DNA of 5,296 nucleotides from JBGOUJ01 sp041477005 (GCA_041477005.1 JBGOUJ010000552.1:1-5296); one strand, 5' to 3'; positions 1 through 5,259 are shown, numbered from the stretch's first letter. Numbers and translations: made by a program. Notes: generated by a model from the sequence alone, not told the origin.

Positions 1-86
1 ACCTCCAGCCCGGCCAGGACCCGGGCAAACTCCGCCAGCCCGGTCTTGTCGGTGACACTAAGCAACGCTCGTCGGATTTGGCTCAT
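1..86 (-). CDS. purH: PurH (AICAR transformylase/IMP cyclohydrolase), N-terminal fragment
   Basis: This is the beginning of the bifunctional enzyme that performs the last two steps of de novo IMP synthesis in the cytoplasm: formylation of AICAR, then ring closure to IMP. Only 28 full codons are visible before the window ends. They begin MSQIRRALLSVTDKTGLAEF, which is the characteristic PurH opening (I-x-x-A-L-x-S-V-x-D-K-T-G), the start of the IMP cyclohydrolase domain. The ATG at 86-84 puts this motif at the usual distance from the N-terminus. No good Shine-Dalgarno sequence lies directly upstream; a GAGG occurs about 17 bases before the ATG. The gene lies 45 bases after the stop of a toxin remnant on the same strand, so it may be read partly from upstream transcripts. 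I recognise the family from the motif, not from a full domain. Confidence 0.88.
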   Translation of the reverse strand, partial: MSQIRRALLSVTDKTGLAEFARVLAGLE

Positions 87-131
87 GTTGGTTGTGAAGG
101 GAACCTCAGATTCTCGCACAAGCCGACGCGG

Positions 132-305
132 TCACGTCAGCACTCGCTGGTAGTCTTGCTTGGCGTGGACGAGCCGCTCGATTGCAACACCTCCACGTCG
201 TGGTCGGTAGCCGATCAGATACTCGTGGAAGCCGCGCACCCGCCAGATCCGAACTTCGGCGTGCTTTCCGCGGCCAACCCTGCCGGGTGCACCCATGCCG
301 GGCAT
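132..305 (-). pseudogene. ParE/RelE-type toxin, C-terminal half only
   Basis: A short reading frame of 57 codons (ATG at 305-303, alternative ATG at 296-294) ends in TGA at 134-132. Its product matches the second half of ParE-family toxins. It has a P-G-M-G turn near the start, then VRIWRVRGFHEYLIGYR (the family's R-x-W-x-V-x-x-F-x-x-Y-L-I-x-Y-R strand pair), then IERLVHAKQDYQRVL (the usual I-x-R-x-x-H-x-x-x-D ending). Family members are normally about 90-100 residues, so the N-terminal helical hairpin of roughly 40 residues is missing. Upstream in this frame the sequence lies inside the neighbouring large gene and no longer looks toxin-like. No antitoxin gene adjoins it. A remnant of a gene cut by deletion or insertion is the simplest reading; a functional mini-protein cannot be excluded. 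Confidence 0.72.
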
Positions 306-315
306 ATCAGCAAAG

Positions 316-2319
316 CTACCAGAGATACTCCCGCGCGGTCTCGCGGCGGTCGTGGCCGTCGAGGACGTGGAAGACGCGGATCTTCTTCAGCGCCACGGGC
401 GACAACTGGCCGATGGGAATGTAGATGATCTTGCGGCCCAGCCGCCCGGCGATGGTGCGGAAGATGCTGCGCGGCGGGCGGGCGGCCACGTAGACCACGA
501 TCCTTTCGAGCGAATAATCGAGGGCCGCCAATAGCAGGCGCTCGGGCTTCGATTCGGCGAACGAATAGTCCGGGTCGCTCCACACGTCGGTCATGCGCAG
601 CGGCGGCAGCGAGAGGAGCAACCCGCCGTACTCGGCGCGGCCGATGCCGGGGCCGACAAGCCGGCTCATCGGATCGGTCGCGTAGAACGCCATGTCGCTC
701 TCGTTCTGGTGCTCGCCGAGCCAGGTGATGCAGTAGTGGTACCGGTCGTCGCGGTCTTCGTCGAAAATCACGACCACGGCGCCGACCTCCCCGGCGATCT
801 TCTGAAACGACCGGACGTAGATCTTGCCCTCGTGCCAGTTGCGGATGGTTTCCCGCAGGTCGATGCCGTCGAGCAGCGAGGTGGTGAACGGCTCGGTGCG
901 GGCGCGCTCTTCCGAGAGAATGCTCTTGCCTTTCTTCTTGAGGAAATCGCCGTAGTTCTCGATGACCAGGTCTTCGGGCGGGTAGGAGCAGATCGACCAG
1001 CGGCCCCGGTGCTCCTTCTTCCACTCGCCGGGAACCGCTTCTTTCTTGCGGCCGCGCAGCCCGACCGGGCGCAGGCGGGCTTTTTTGCGGGGCAGCCGGC
1101 GGCGGAGCAGAATCCGCTTGGTCTTCTGCCACATCTCCTCGCCGGAGATCTCGACGGTCATCAAGTCGGTGGCCGTCTTCTGCGCGGGATAGGCGTTGGC
1201 CATCTCCCACAGCTCCCAGGCGAAATTGTCGTCGGCGATGGAGCGGGCGGCGACGGTCAGGTCAAACAATCCAGCCACCAATTGTTTTTGGGTGAACGCC
1301 AGGTTGCGGGTGTAGCGCGCCCACAGCCGCCGCTGCCAGTGGGTGAGCTTCTCGCCGGTGTTGTTCTCGTACTCGCGCTCGGCCTCGGCGAAGAGGCGGA
1401 AGTGCAGTTGCTGGCGGTCCAGGGCGTGGCGGGCGGCGCGCCCGACCGCCGCCAGTTTCGGATCCTGCTTGGGAGCTTTCACGACCTCGAAGCCGCCGGC
1501 CTGCCGCCGGTCGGGCGCAGCATTCTTGGCTAGCGGCTCGGCGGGCGGCTCGGCTGGCGGCTCGGCTGGCGGCCCACCGGCGCGCCGGATTTCATACACC
1601 GCCTGCAGGAACGGGAACTCGGTCAGCACCTCCGCCAGGCAATTGGGGTGGAGGTTGAGCGTGCGGACGCCTTGCCTCTTGACGCGGCGGATCGGCTGGG
1701 CCTGCGGGTGCTCCATCGCTTCCATCACCGCGTCGAGCAGGTTCAGCCCGACCACCACCAGGACCTTGGCCAGCGGGTCGGTCCCCTGCAGCTTCCAGGC
1801 GATCGCCTCCGCCAGGCCCGCAACGCCCCGGGCGCGCTCCCGCTTGTGGAAGCGGTAGGCCTGAACGTATTTCTCGAGCCCGATGCGGCGGATGGAGTAG
1901 GTGTCGGGGTAGTCGTCATCCAGATGTGGCCGCTCGGTCGCATCCGGATCGACGAACGCCGTTGGCGCCCCAATTTCCCGGGCGGTGCGCAGGGCCTCGA
2001 CGAACGGGTCGGTGACCTCGACGGGGATGTAGACAGCGCGATCCATTCCTTCCTGGGGGGCCGCGTCCTGGTAGACGATCACGGAAAGCTCGGGCAGCCG
2101 CTCGAGCGCGCGGTGGTAGGCGCCTTCCAGCGTCACCGGCAGCTCGACTGCCACCACGTCGGGCCTCTCGGCCAGGATCAGCTTGCGGACCTCCTCCGCA
2201 AACTCCAGCCTCCCGGGAACGGCCGGAAAGTAGAGGAAGCGGCCCCGGCGCAGGCCGCCGGGATCGGCTTCGGAAAAAATGGACGGACCGGCCGGGAGGC
2301 TGGTCCTACCGGCGGCCAT
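316..2319 (-). CDS. TraB/DUF5682-like protein with an unrecognised C-terminal region, partner of the MoxR ATPase
   Basis: The protein has 667 residues and no signal peptide or membrane segment. Residues ~28-205 resemble the TraB/ChaN/EreA superfamily, especially DUF5682: ERPDVVAVELP at 51-61, a DPFVEALRTAREIGAPTAFVD stretch at 104-124 that parallels the family's S-P-x-x-x-A-L-x-x-A-x-x-x-G-x-P-x-x-F-x-D, and a VLVVVGLN strand at 186-193. Residues 249-262 are a PPAE-repeat linker. Residues ~285-400 look helical. Residues 403-437 are very rich in Lys/Arg. Residues ~438-667 form a mixed alpha/beta region I cannot assign; it includes VVVIFDEDRDD (515-525) but no clear vWA metal-site motif (D-x-S-x-S). 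The ATG at 2319 overlaps the upstream ATPase gene by 14 bases and has a GGGAGG ribosome site nine bases upstream, so the two are probably translated together. No other ATG, GTG or TTG precedes the conserved domain. DUF5682 genes commonly neighbour MoxR and vWA genes; the biochemical role is unknown. Confidence 0.72.
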   Translation of the reverse strand: MAAGRTSLPAGPSIFSEADPGGLRRGRFLYFPAVPGRLEFAEEVRKLILAERPDVVAVELPVTLEGAYHRALERLPELSVIVYQDAAPQEGMDRAVYIPVEVTDPFVEALRTAREIGAPTAFVDPDATERPHLDDDYPDTYSIRRIGLEKYVQAYRFHKRERARGVAGLAEAIAWKLQGTDPLAKVLVVVGLNLLDAVMEAMEHPQAQPIRRVKRQGVRTLNLHPNCLAEVLTEFPFLQAVYEIRRAGGPPAEPPAEPPAEPLAKNAAPDRRQAGGFEVVKAPKQDPKLAAVGRAARHALDRQQLHFRLFAEAEREYENNTGEKLTHWQRRLWARYTRNLAFTQKQLVAGLFDLTVAARSIADDNFAWELWEMANAYPAQKTATDLMTVEISGEEMWQKTKRILLRRRLPRKKARLRPVGLRGRKKEAVPGEWKKEHRGRWSICSYPPEDLVIENYGDFLKKKGKSILSEERARTEPFTTSLLDGIDLRETIRNWHEGKIYVRSFQKIAGEVGAVVVIFDEDRDDRYHYCITWLGEHQNESDMAFYATDPMSRLVGPGIGRAEYGGLLLSLPPLRMTDVWSDPDYSFAESKPERLLLAALDYSLERIVVYVAARPPRSIFRTIAGRLGRKIIYIPIGQLSPVALKKIRVFHVLDGHDRRETAREYLW
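1532..1579. repeat. 12-bp tandem repeat encoding PPAE units
   Basis: Four 12-base units lie in tandem. The second (1544-1555) and third (1556-1567) are identical, GGCGGCTCGGCT on the plus strand. The first (1532-1543) has two changes, and the fourth (1568-1579) matches only in its first half. In the minus-strand gene they encode a Pro-Pro-Ala-Glu linker between the TraB-like domain and the helical middle. The unit length keeps the reading frame, so copy number can change without breaking the protein. Confidence 0.85.
2285..2306. repeat. Short hairpin palindrome at the gene junction (REP-like)
   Basis: Two 9-base arms (2285-2293 and 2298-2306) face each other around a 4-base loop. On the plus strand all nine pairs form, one of them G-U, with loop GGGA. 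On the coding (minus) strand the same arms have a single A-C mismatch. It covers codons 5-12 of the 667-residue gene and touches the stop codon of the ATPase gene. The shape and GC content resemble scattered REP-type palindromes. Whether it is repeated elsewhere in the genome cannot be seen from this window. Confidence 0.5.
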
Positions 2320-3229
2320 AGCGCAGCGCCTCCCGGCCCAGCGTCTGGATCACGGCGGTTTCCAGCGCCGCGTCCATGTTCTCGCCGCCCTGGTTCTGCA
2401 GACTCTGGTTTCCCAAACTGAAGTTTTCCAGGTTCTGGCGTCCCAGACCCTGTTTCTCGAGACGCAGCGCGTGGACCAGCTTGATGGCGAAGCGAGCGAT
2501 GTTGATGCCGTCGCGCACCGTGTAGCGCTCCTCGGCGCGATGCGCGGCTTGCAGGAAATCCACCACGTAGTCGAGCACCTGCTCCTCGGCGAACGGCAGG
2601 TTCTCCTTGAGAATGAGCAGCTCTTCCTCGCGCTCGGGGAAATCGAGCATGATCTGCGGTTGCAGGCGGGAGTGAATGTACTCGGGCAGCTCGAAGGTCG
2701 AGGCGTCGTCGTTCATGGTGGCGACCAGCCGGAAGTCGGGGTGAGCGTGGATCTTGATGCCGGCCACGATGGACTCCACGTAGCGGCGGCTGTCGAGCAG
2801 CGGCGCGAGCGAGGCCCAGCTTTTCTCGCTCATGCGGTTGCCTTCGTCGACTACCACTACGCCGCCGCGCAGCATGGCGGTGACCAGCGGGGAAGCCACG
2901 TAGCGCAGCTTGCCGCCGGTCTCGATGACCGGCGTGACCAGCAGGTCTTCGGGGCGCGTATCGAGCGTGGCCTGCAGGATATAGACCTCGCGGCCCAACT
3001 GCTTGGCGGTGGCGTAAGCGAGGGTGGTCTTGCCGACGCCGGGCTTGCCGAGCAGGCGCGGGCTCATGGGCACGTCCCGCGCGTCGACCGTCAGCCAGGC
3101 GGCCAGCAGTTGCCTCATCAGCTCGTGCTGGCCGACCCAGCGGATCGGGATTTCGTCGGGGTGGGCGAGGTGGAGCGTGACGTCTTCGATGATTACGGAG
3201 CGGGAGCTGCCCGTCAGGGGAATGTTCAT
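2306..3229 (-). CDS. MoxR-family AAA+ ATPase
   Basis: A 307-residue cytoplasmic AAA+ ATPase of the MoxR/dynein-like (CbbQ/NorQ-type) group. Visible motifs in order are the Walker A GKPGVGKT at 61-68, the Walker B VVVVDEGNRM at 124-133 with Asp128-Glu129, sensor 1 ATMND at 170-174, and SRLQP at 187-191 with a candidate arginine finger (Arg188). The helical lid follows from about 195. Family members act as hexameric remodellers, usually on a partner encoded next to them, often with a vWA domain. Here the partner would be the overlapping 667-residue protein, since no vWA gene is present. An unusual Gln/Asn-rich stretch at 261-284, with two imperfect copies of L-G-x-Q-x-L-x-N, interrupts the C-terminal lid. 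The ATG at 3229 is chosen because the adenine-nucleotide domain begins soon after it. The ribosome site is poor: AAGAGG lies about 15 bases upstream. Confidence 0.9.
   Translation of the reverse strand: MNIPLTGSSRSVIIEDVTLHLAHPDEIPIRWVGQHELMRQLLAAWLTVDARDVPMSPRLLGKPGVGKTTLAYATAKQLGREVYILQATLDTRPEDLLVTPVIETGGKLRYVASPLVTAMLRGGVVVVDEGNRMSEKSWASLAPLLDSRRYVESIVAGIKIHAHPDFRLVATMNDDASTFELPEYIHSRLQPQIMLDFPEREEELLILKENLPFAEEQVLDYVVDFLQAAHRAEERYTVRDGINIARFAIKLVHALRLEKQGLGRQNLENFSLGNQSLQNQGGENMDAALETAVIQTLGREALRYGRR
2329..2334 (-). promoter_or_regulatory. Ribosome binding site deciding the start of the 667-residue gene
   Basis: On the minus strand GGGAGG lies nine bases before the ATG at 2319, inside the last codons of the ATPase gene. 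It supports the overlapping start and points to coupled translation of the two proteins. Confidence 0.6.
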
Positions 3230-3428
3230 AAAGGAATGGAGCCGCCTCTTGGATATTTTAGTACGCCTGGGGTAGAGCCGGACAGCGGGGAGTCCATTGA
3301 TGTCCGGCCGTCCTGCATGACACCGGCGGCATCTATCCGATTGCCCGCTTCGCGAACGCGATCCTGCTTGAGCCGAGACGCTTCAGGCAACAACGCGGCG
3401 CCAGTCCCGCTTGGCGTTATAATCAGAC
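3230..3428. promoter_or_regulatory. Divergent intergenic region between the ATPase operon and higBA
   Basis: This 199-base gap must hold promoters firing in both directions. For the ATPase operon a minus-strand TAAAAT (3255-3260) is a fair -10 box that would give a leader of about 20 bases, but no matching -35 is visible. For higBA there is a perfect -10 box at its right end. An 8-base inverted repeat, GCCGGACA at 3277-3284 and its complement at 3301-3308 with a 16-base loop, lies between them and could bind a regulator or form a hairpin. I see no gene inside. Confidence 0.45.
3418..3423 (+). promoter_or_regulatory. -10 box of the higBA promoter
   Basis: A perfect TATAAT lies six bases before the TTG start codon of higB. 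No recognisable -35 hexamer stands 16-18 bases upstream (the sequence there is GC-rich). Transcription would begin at about 3429-3431, on or next to the start codon, giving an mRNA with little or no leader. Confidence 0.55.
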
Positions 3429-3456
3429 TTGATCAAGACGTTCCGCGATCGCGAAA
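3428..3456. promoter_or_regulatory. Two tandem palindromes, candidate HigA operators
   Basis: CTTGATCAAG (3428-3437) is a perfect palindrome spanning the predicted transcription start and the higB start codon. TTCCGCGATCGCGAAA (3441-3456) is a palindrome with seven of eight pairs matching. Their centres are 16 bases apart. HigA-type antitoxins usually repress their own promoter by binding palindromes near the -10 box, so these are good candidates. The second lies fully inside coding sequence and could be a by-product of its codons. Confidence 0.42.
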
Positions 3457-3707
3457 CCGAGCGGCTGTTCGCGACGGGCCGAAGCAGACGTTTTCAAAGT
3501 TGTTCCCGGCAGGCTTTCCAGAAGCTCCGCATGATCGATGCCGCAAGCCAGTTGACGGACCTCGCCACACTGCGGGGCAACCGGTTGGAAGCTCTCAAGG
3601 GGGATCGCAAGGGGCAACACAGCATCCGGATCAACGATCAGTTTCGGGTCTGCTTCGTATGGCGCGAGGGCGACGCTTATGATGTGGAACTGACGGATTA
3701 CCATTGA
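3429..3707 (+). CDS. higB: HigB toxin (ribosome-dependent mRNA endoribonuclease)
   Basis: A 92-residue RelE-superfamily toxin of the HigB family that would cleave mRNA in the ribosomal A site. It opens MIKTFRDRETERLF, the usual HigB start, and continues with NRLEALKGDRKG (51-62), SIRINDQFRVCF (65-76) and ends DVELTDYH. Length and landmarks match what I recall of Proteus HigB: Lys57, Arg73 and the terminal Asp90-Tyr91-His92 active-site triad are present, while the position of His54 there is Glu here. The start is forced: a TAA lies in frame at 3420-3422, and TTG at 3429 is the only start codon before the conserved first residues. No Shine-Dalgarno sequence precedes it. It is followed directly by its antitoxin gene in the toxin-first order typical of hig loci. 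Confidence 0.93.
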   Translation: MIKTFRDRETERLFATGRSRRFQSCSRQAFQKLRMIDAASQLTDLATLRGNRLEALKGDRKGQHSIRINDQFRVCFVWREGDAYDVELTDYH

Positions 3708-3724
3708 ACGGGAGATCAAAGAGA

Positions 3725-4027
3725 ATGCCCAAACGACCGCAGCGCACGCCTCTTCATCCAGGCGAAATCCTTCGCGAGCAGTTCATGGCCGATTTCGGTG
3801 TGACTATCAATCGCTTGGCCCGCGACCTGCGGGTACCACCCACAAGGGTCAGTGAAATCGTCAATGAACGACGCTCGATAACCCCGGACACCGCGCTTCG
3901 ATTGGCACGCTATTTCGGAACGACCGCGGAGTTCTGGATGAACCTCCAAACCGCCTATGATCTCGATGTCGCCCGAGGCTCACTGCGGAAGATTGAATGG
4001 GACGTCCAGCCGATTGCGGCGGCATAG
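3725..4027 (+). CDS. higA: HigA antitoxin, XRE-family helix-turn-helix
   Basis: A 100-residue antitoxin that binds and neutralises HigB and, with it, represses the hig promoter. The HigA signature is clear: HPGEILREQF (11-20), then a helix-turn-helix at about 25-55 (INRLARDLRVPPTRVSEIVN), then TPDTALRLARYFGTTAEFWMNLQ (53-75) and YDLDVAR (78-84). The ATG at 3725 is preferred because GGGAG stands 10 bases upstream and the product begins at the usual distance from the HPGE motif. A TTG at 3704 would overlap the higB stop codon and add seven residues. The gap after higB is 17 bases with the ATG start, so the two are cotranscribed. The convergent downstream neighbour is a ParB-like gene. Confidence 0.93.
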   Translation: MPKRPQRTPLHPGEILREQFMADFGVTINRLARDLRVPPTRVSEIVNERRSITPDTALRLARYFGTTAEFWMNLQTAYDLDVARGSLRKIEWDVQPIAAA

Positions 4028-4119
4028 CTGCGCCCCTGACGGAAGACCTTCTGTGGAGGCTGTACCAGTCCGTGACGGCGCCAACGGCAGTGTGGAAAGA
4101 ACTGCAAGCGGAATCCACT

Positions 4120-4166
4120 CCCGCCGCTGTCAGGACTTGGGAGGGGCGACTGAGTCCGACGGCGGG
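4120..4166. terminator. Composite hairpin between convergent genes, possible bidirectional terminator
   Basis: Outer arms CCCGCCG (4120-4126) and CGGCGGG (4160-4166) pair over seven bases, and inner arms GGACT (4133-4137) and AGTCC (4153-4157) pair over five. The right arm abuts the stop codon of the minus-strand ParB-like gene. No T-run follows on either strand, so this is not a classical Rho-independent terminator. The rest of the gap from 4028 shows no gene. Confidence 0.35.
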
Positions 4167-4904
4167 CTAAGGCTGGTAGCGGAAGCCTCGCCGCTTGAGG
4201 GTCTGGATGCCCAGGGACAGCGAATGGGCGGTGACCCAGAGGAGCCTCACCTTTTGCTCGCCGCCCTCTTGCGGGAGGCGGCCAAAGCTTCCGATCCTTT
4301 CCGCCTCCGCCTGGGCGACGAGCTTGCGGGCGCGGGCGGCGGCGCGTTGGGGCCCGTGGGAGACTTCCTCGATTTGACGTTTCCTGGGTAGGTCGGCGAA
4401 CACCGCTGCTATTGAGACCTTGAGGCCGCCGGATTCGACCGCAGCGATCAGCTCCGGGCAGCCACGGTCCAAGACCTTGGCGGCATAAGTGACCAGGCGC
4501 GGCGAGACATTCACGTGGCCTGCGGCTTTATCGCCAGTTCGGCCGACGGATTTCCGCCGCAAATTTGCGGCGGAGTTCAACCCTTGCGCTGTCCATAACT
4601 TAGCGAGCTTAGCTGCGACTAAGGCCCGCTGGGACTCGTTCAGATGGCGCCGGTGGAGGTTCAAACTGAGGGCCAGCTCGGGCAGGAGGCCTTGGCCCTG
4701 CCACTCGGTAAAGCGCGGCTCGACGCCTGCTTCGAGGCAGGCGAGGTAGCGGTTGCGGCCGTCGATGATGCGTCGTTGGGCGTCCACCAGGATGGGCTCG
4801 AGCAGCCCGTTCTGCCGGATGTCGGCGACCAGCTTCTGAAATGCCTCACCTTGCAGCAACGGAAACAGGTCTGCGACGGGGTGAAATTCCAGTTTCTGGG
4901 ACAT
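4167..4904 (-). CDS. ParB-like DNA-binding protein (ParB/Srx nuclease-like fold)
   Basis: A 245-residue protein with the N-terminal ParB/sulfiredoxin-like domain at ~5-85: FHPVADLFPLL (7-17), VADIRQNGLLEPILV (26-40) and IIDGRNRYLAC (46-56). The DGRNR box takes the place of the nucleotide-binding GERR box of true ParB. SLNLHRRHLNESQRALVAAK (80-99) follows. A helix-turn-helix-like region spans ~130-172 (VSPRLVTYAAKVLDRG, then LKVSIAAVFADLP). The tail beyond 175 is basic and ends in a short poorly conserved segment. Such proteins occur singly in plasmids, phages and genomic islands as likely DNA-binding regulators. No ParA partner or canonical parS site is seen, so a role in chromosome partition is doubtful. 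The ATG at 4904 has AGGGGGA just upstream. The gene is convergent with higA. Confidence 0.85.
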   Translation of the reverse strand: MSQKLEFHPVADLFPLLQGEAFQKLVADIRQNGLLEPILVDAQRRIIDGRNRYLACLEAGVEPRFTEWQGQGLLPELALSLNLHRRHLNESQRALVAAKLAKLWTAQGLNSAANLRRKSVGRTGDKAAGHVNVSPRLVTYAAKVLDRGCPELIAAVESGGLKVSIAAVFADLPRKRQIEEVSHGPQRAAARARKLVAQAEAERIGSFGRLPQEGGEQKVRLLWVTAHSLSLGIQTLKRRGFRYQP

Positions 4905-5025
4905 GGTTCCCCCTGAAAATACTTCCTGTTCTTATTGTCAGGGGCGTGTCCAGGGGTCGGGCGGGGCGGACGGTGACCGGAGAATGTCAAGTGGTTGTCG
5001 GGCAAGGGCTCGCCGGGGCAATTTT

Positions 5026-5050
5026 TTTTCGTTTTTGGCGTGAACGAAAA
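5026..5050. repeat. T/A-rich hairpin following a T8 run
   Basis: TTTTCGTT (5026-5033) and AACGAAAA (5043-5050) are perfect 8-base inverted repeats around a 9-base loop, overlapping a run of eight T at 5022-5029. The stem is too AT-rich for a strong terminator, and no stable GC stem precedes the T-run on the plus strand. Its function is unknown. Confidence 0.45.
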
Positions 5051-5150
5051 TCGCGGGGTTGCGGATGCCCGGGGAGGAGGGGGTCTGAGCCGGCGGCAAG
5101 AGGCCTGGGCCGCTGGGTGGTTCGGGTCGTGGCGGCCGGAGCAAGGGGCC

Positions 5151-5241
5151 GGAGGGAACGGTGACAGCCCATATATCTTAATTAGATAGATATAATTTAT
5201 ATAGATATTTATAAAACTTATATAGACGGCCGGTTCCCTCC
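5151..5241. repeat. Inverted repeat enclosing an AT-rich island
   Basis: GGAGGGAAC (5151-5159) and GTTCCCTCC (5233-5241) are perfect inverted copies, with further partial complementarity beyond them. They enclose 73 bases, of which 5171-5226 contain only six G or C in 56 (about 11%), whereas the surroundings are GC-rich. Inside lie two direct copies of TTATATAGA (5197-5205 and 5218-5226) exactly 21 bases apart, three TAGATA motifs (5183, 5187, 5202) and a palindrome, ATATAA-T-TTATAT (5190-5202). The layout resembles a DNA-unwinding or protein-binding site; no function can be assigned. Confidence 0.6.
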
Positions 5242-5259
5242 TGCGGCGGCGGCTTCCAC

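Noticed and set aside
515..1200. A possible vWA metal-binding site in the fusion protein at VVVIFDEDRDD (residues 515-525).
   Set aside because: The D-x-S-x-S pattern of vWA domains is absent, so acidic residues after a hydrophobic strand are not enough to call it.
215..1210. A 331-codon minus-strand frame overlapping the 3' part of the fusion gene.
   Set aside because: It is an arginine-rich shadow frame; the overlapping 667-residue frame has protein-like sequence, a ribosome site and coupling to the ATPase gene.
709..2421. Long open frames on the plus strand across the minus-strand operon (for example 709-1533 and 1648-2421).
   Set aside because: They are antisense shadows of GC-rich codons, and their products show low-complexity Gly/Ala/Arg/Val composition without any motif. 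The minus-strand frames carry clear domain motifs.
2279..3682. A 467-codon plus-strand frame spanning the ATPase gene, the intergenic region and higB.
   Set aside because: It crosses two convincing genes in another frame or strand and has no recognisable domain.
4031..4946. A 10-base inverted repeat, CGCCCCTGAC at 4031-4040 and its complement at 4937-4946, flanks the ParB-like gene and might be terminal repeats of a mobile unit.
   Set aside because: It does not extend in either direction, and several 10-base inverted matches are expected by chance in a window this long and GC-rich. No duplicated target sequence is seen outside it.
5010..5030. A Rho-independent terminator ending in the T8 run at 5022-5029.
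   Set aside because: The GC-rich sequence before the T-run does not form a continuous stem, and no plus-strand gene ends nearby.
5171..5226. A CRISPR array or tRNA gene in the AT-rich island and following repeats.
   Set aside because: No regular repeat-spacer spacing of the right size and no cloverleaf can be drawn; the repeats are too short and too few.
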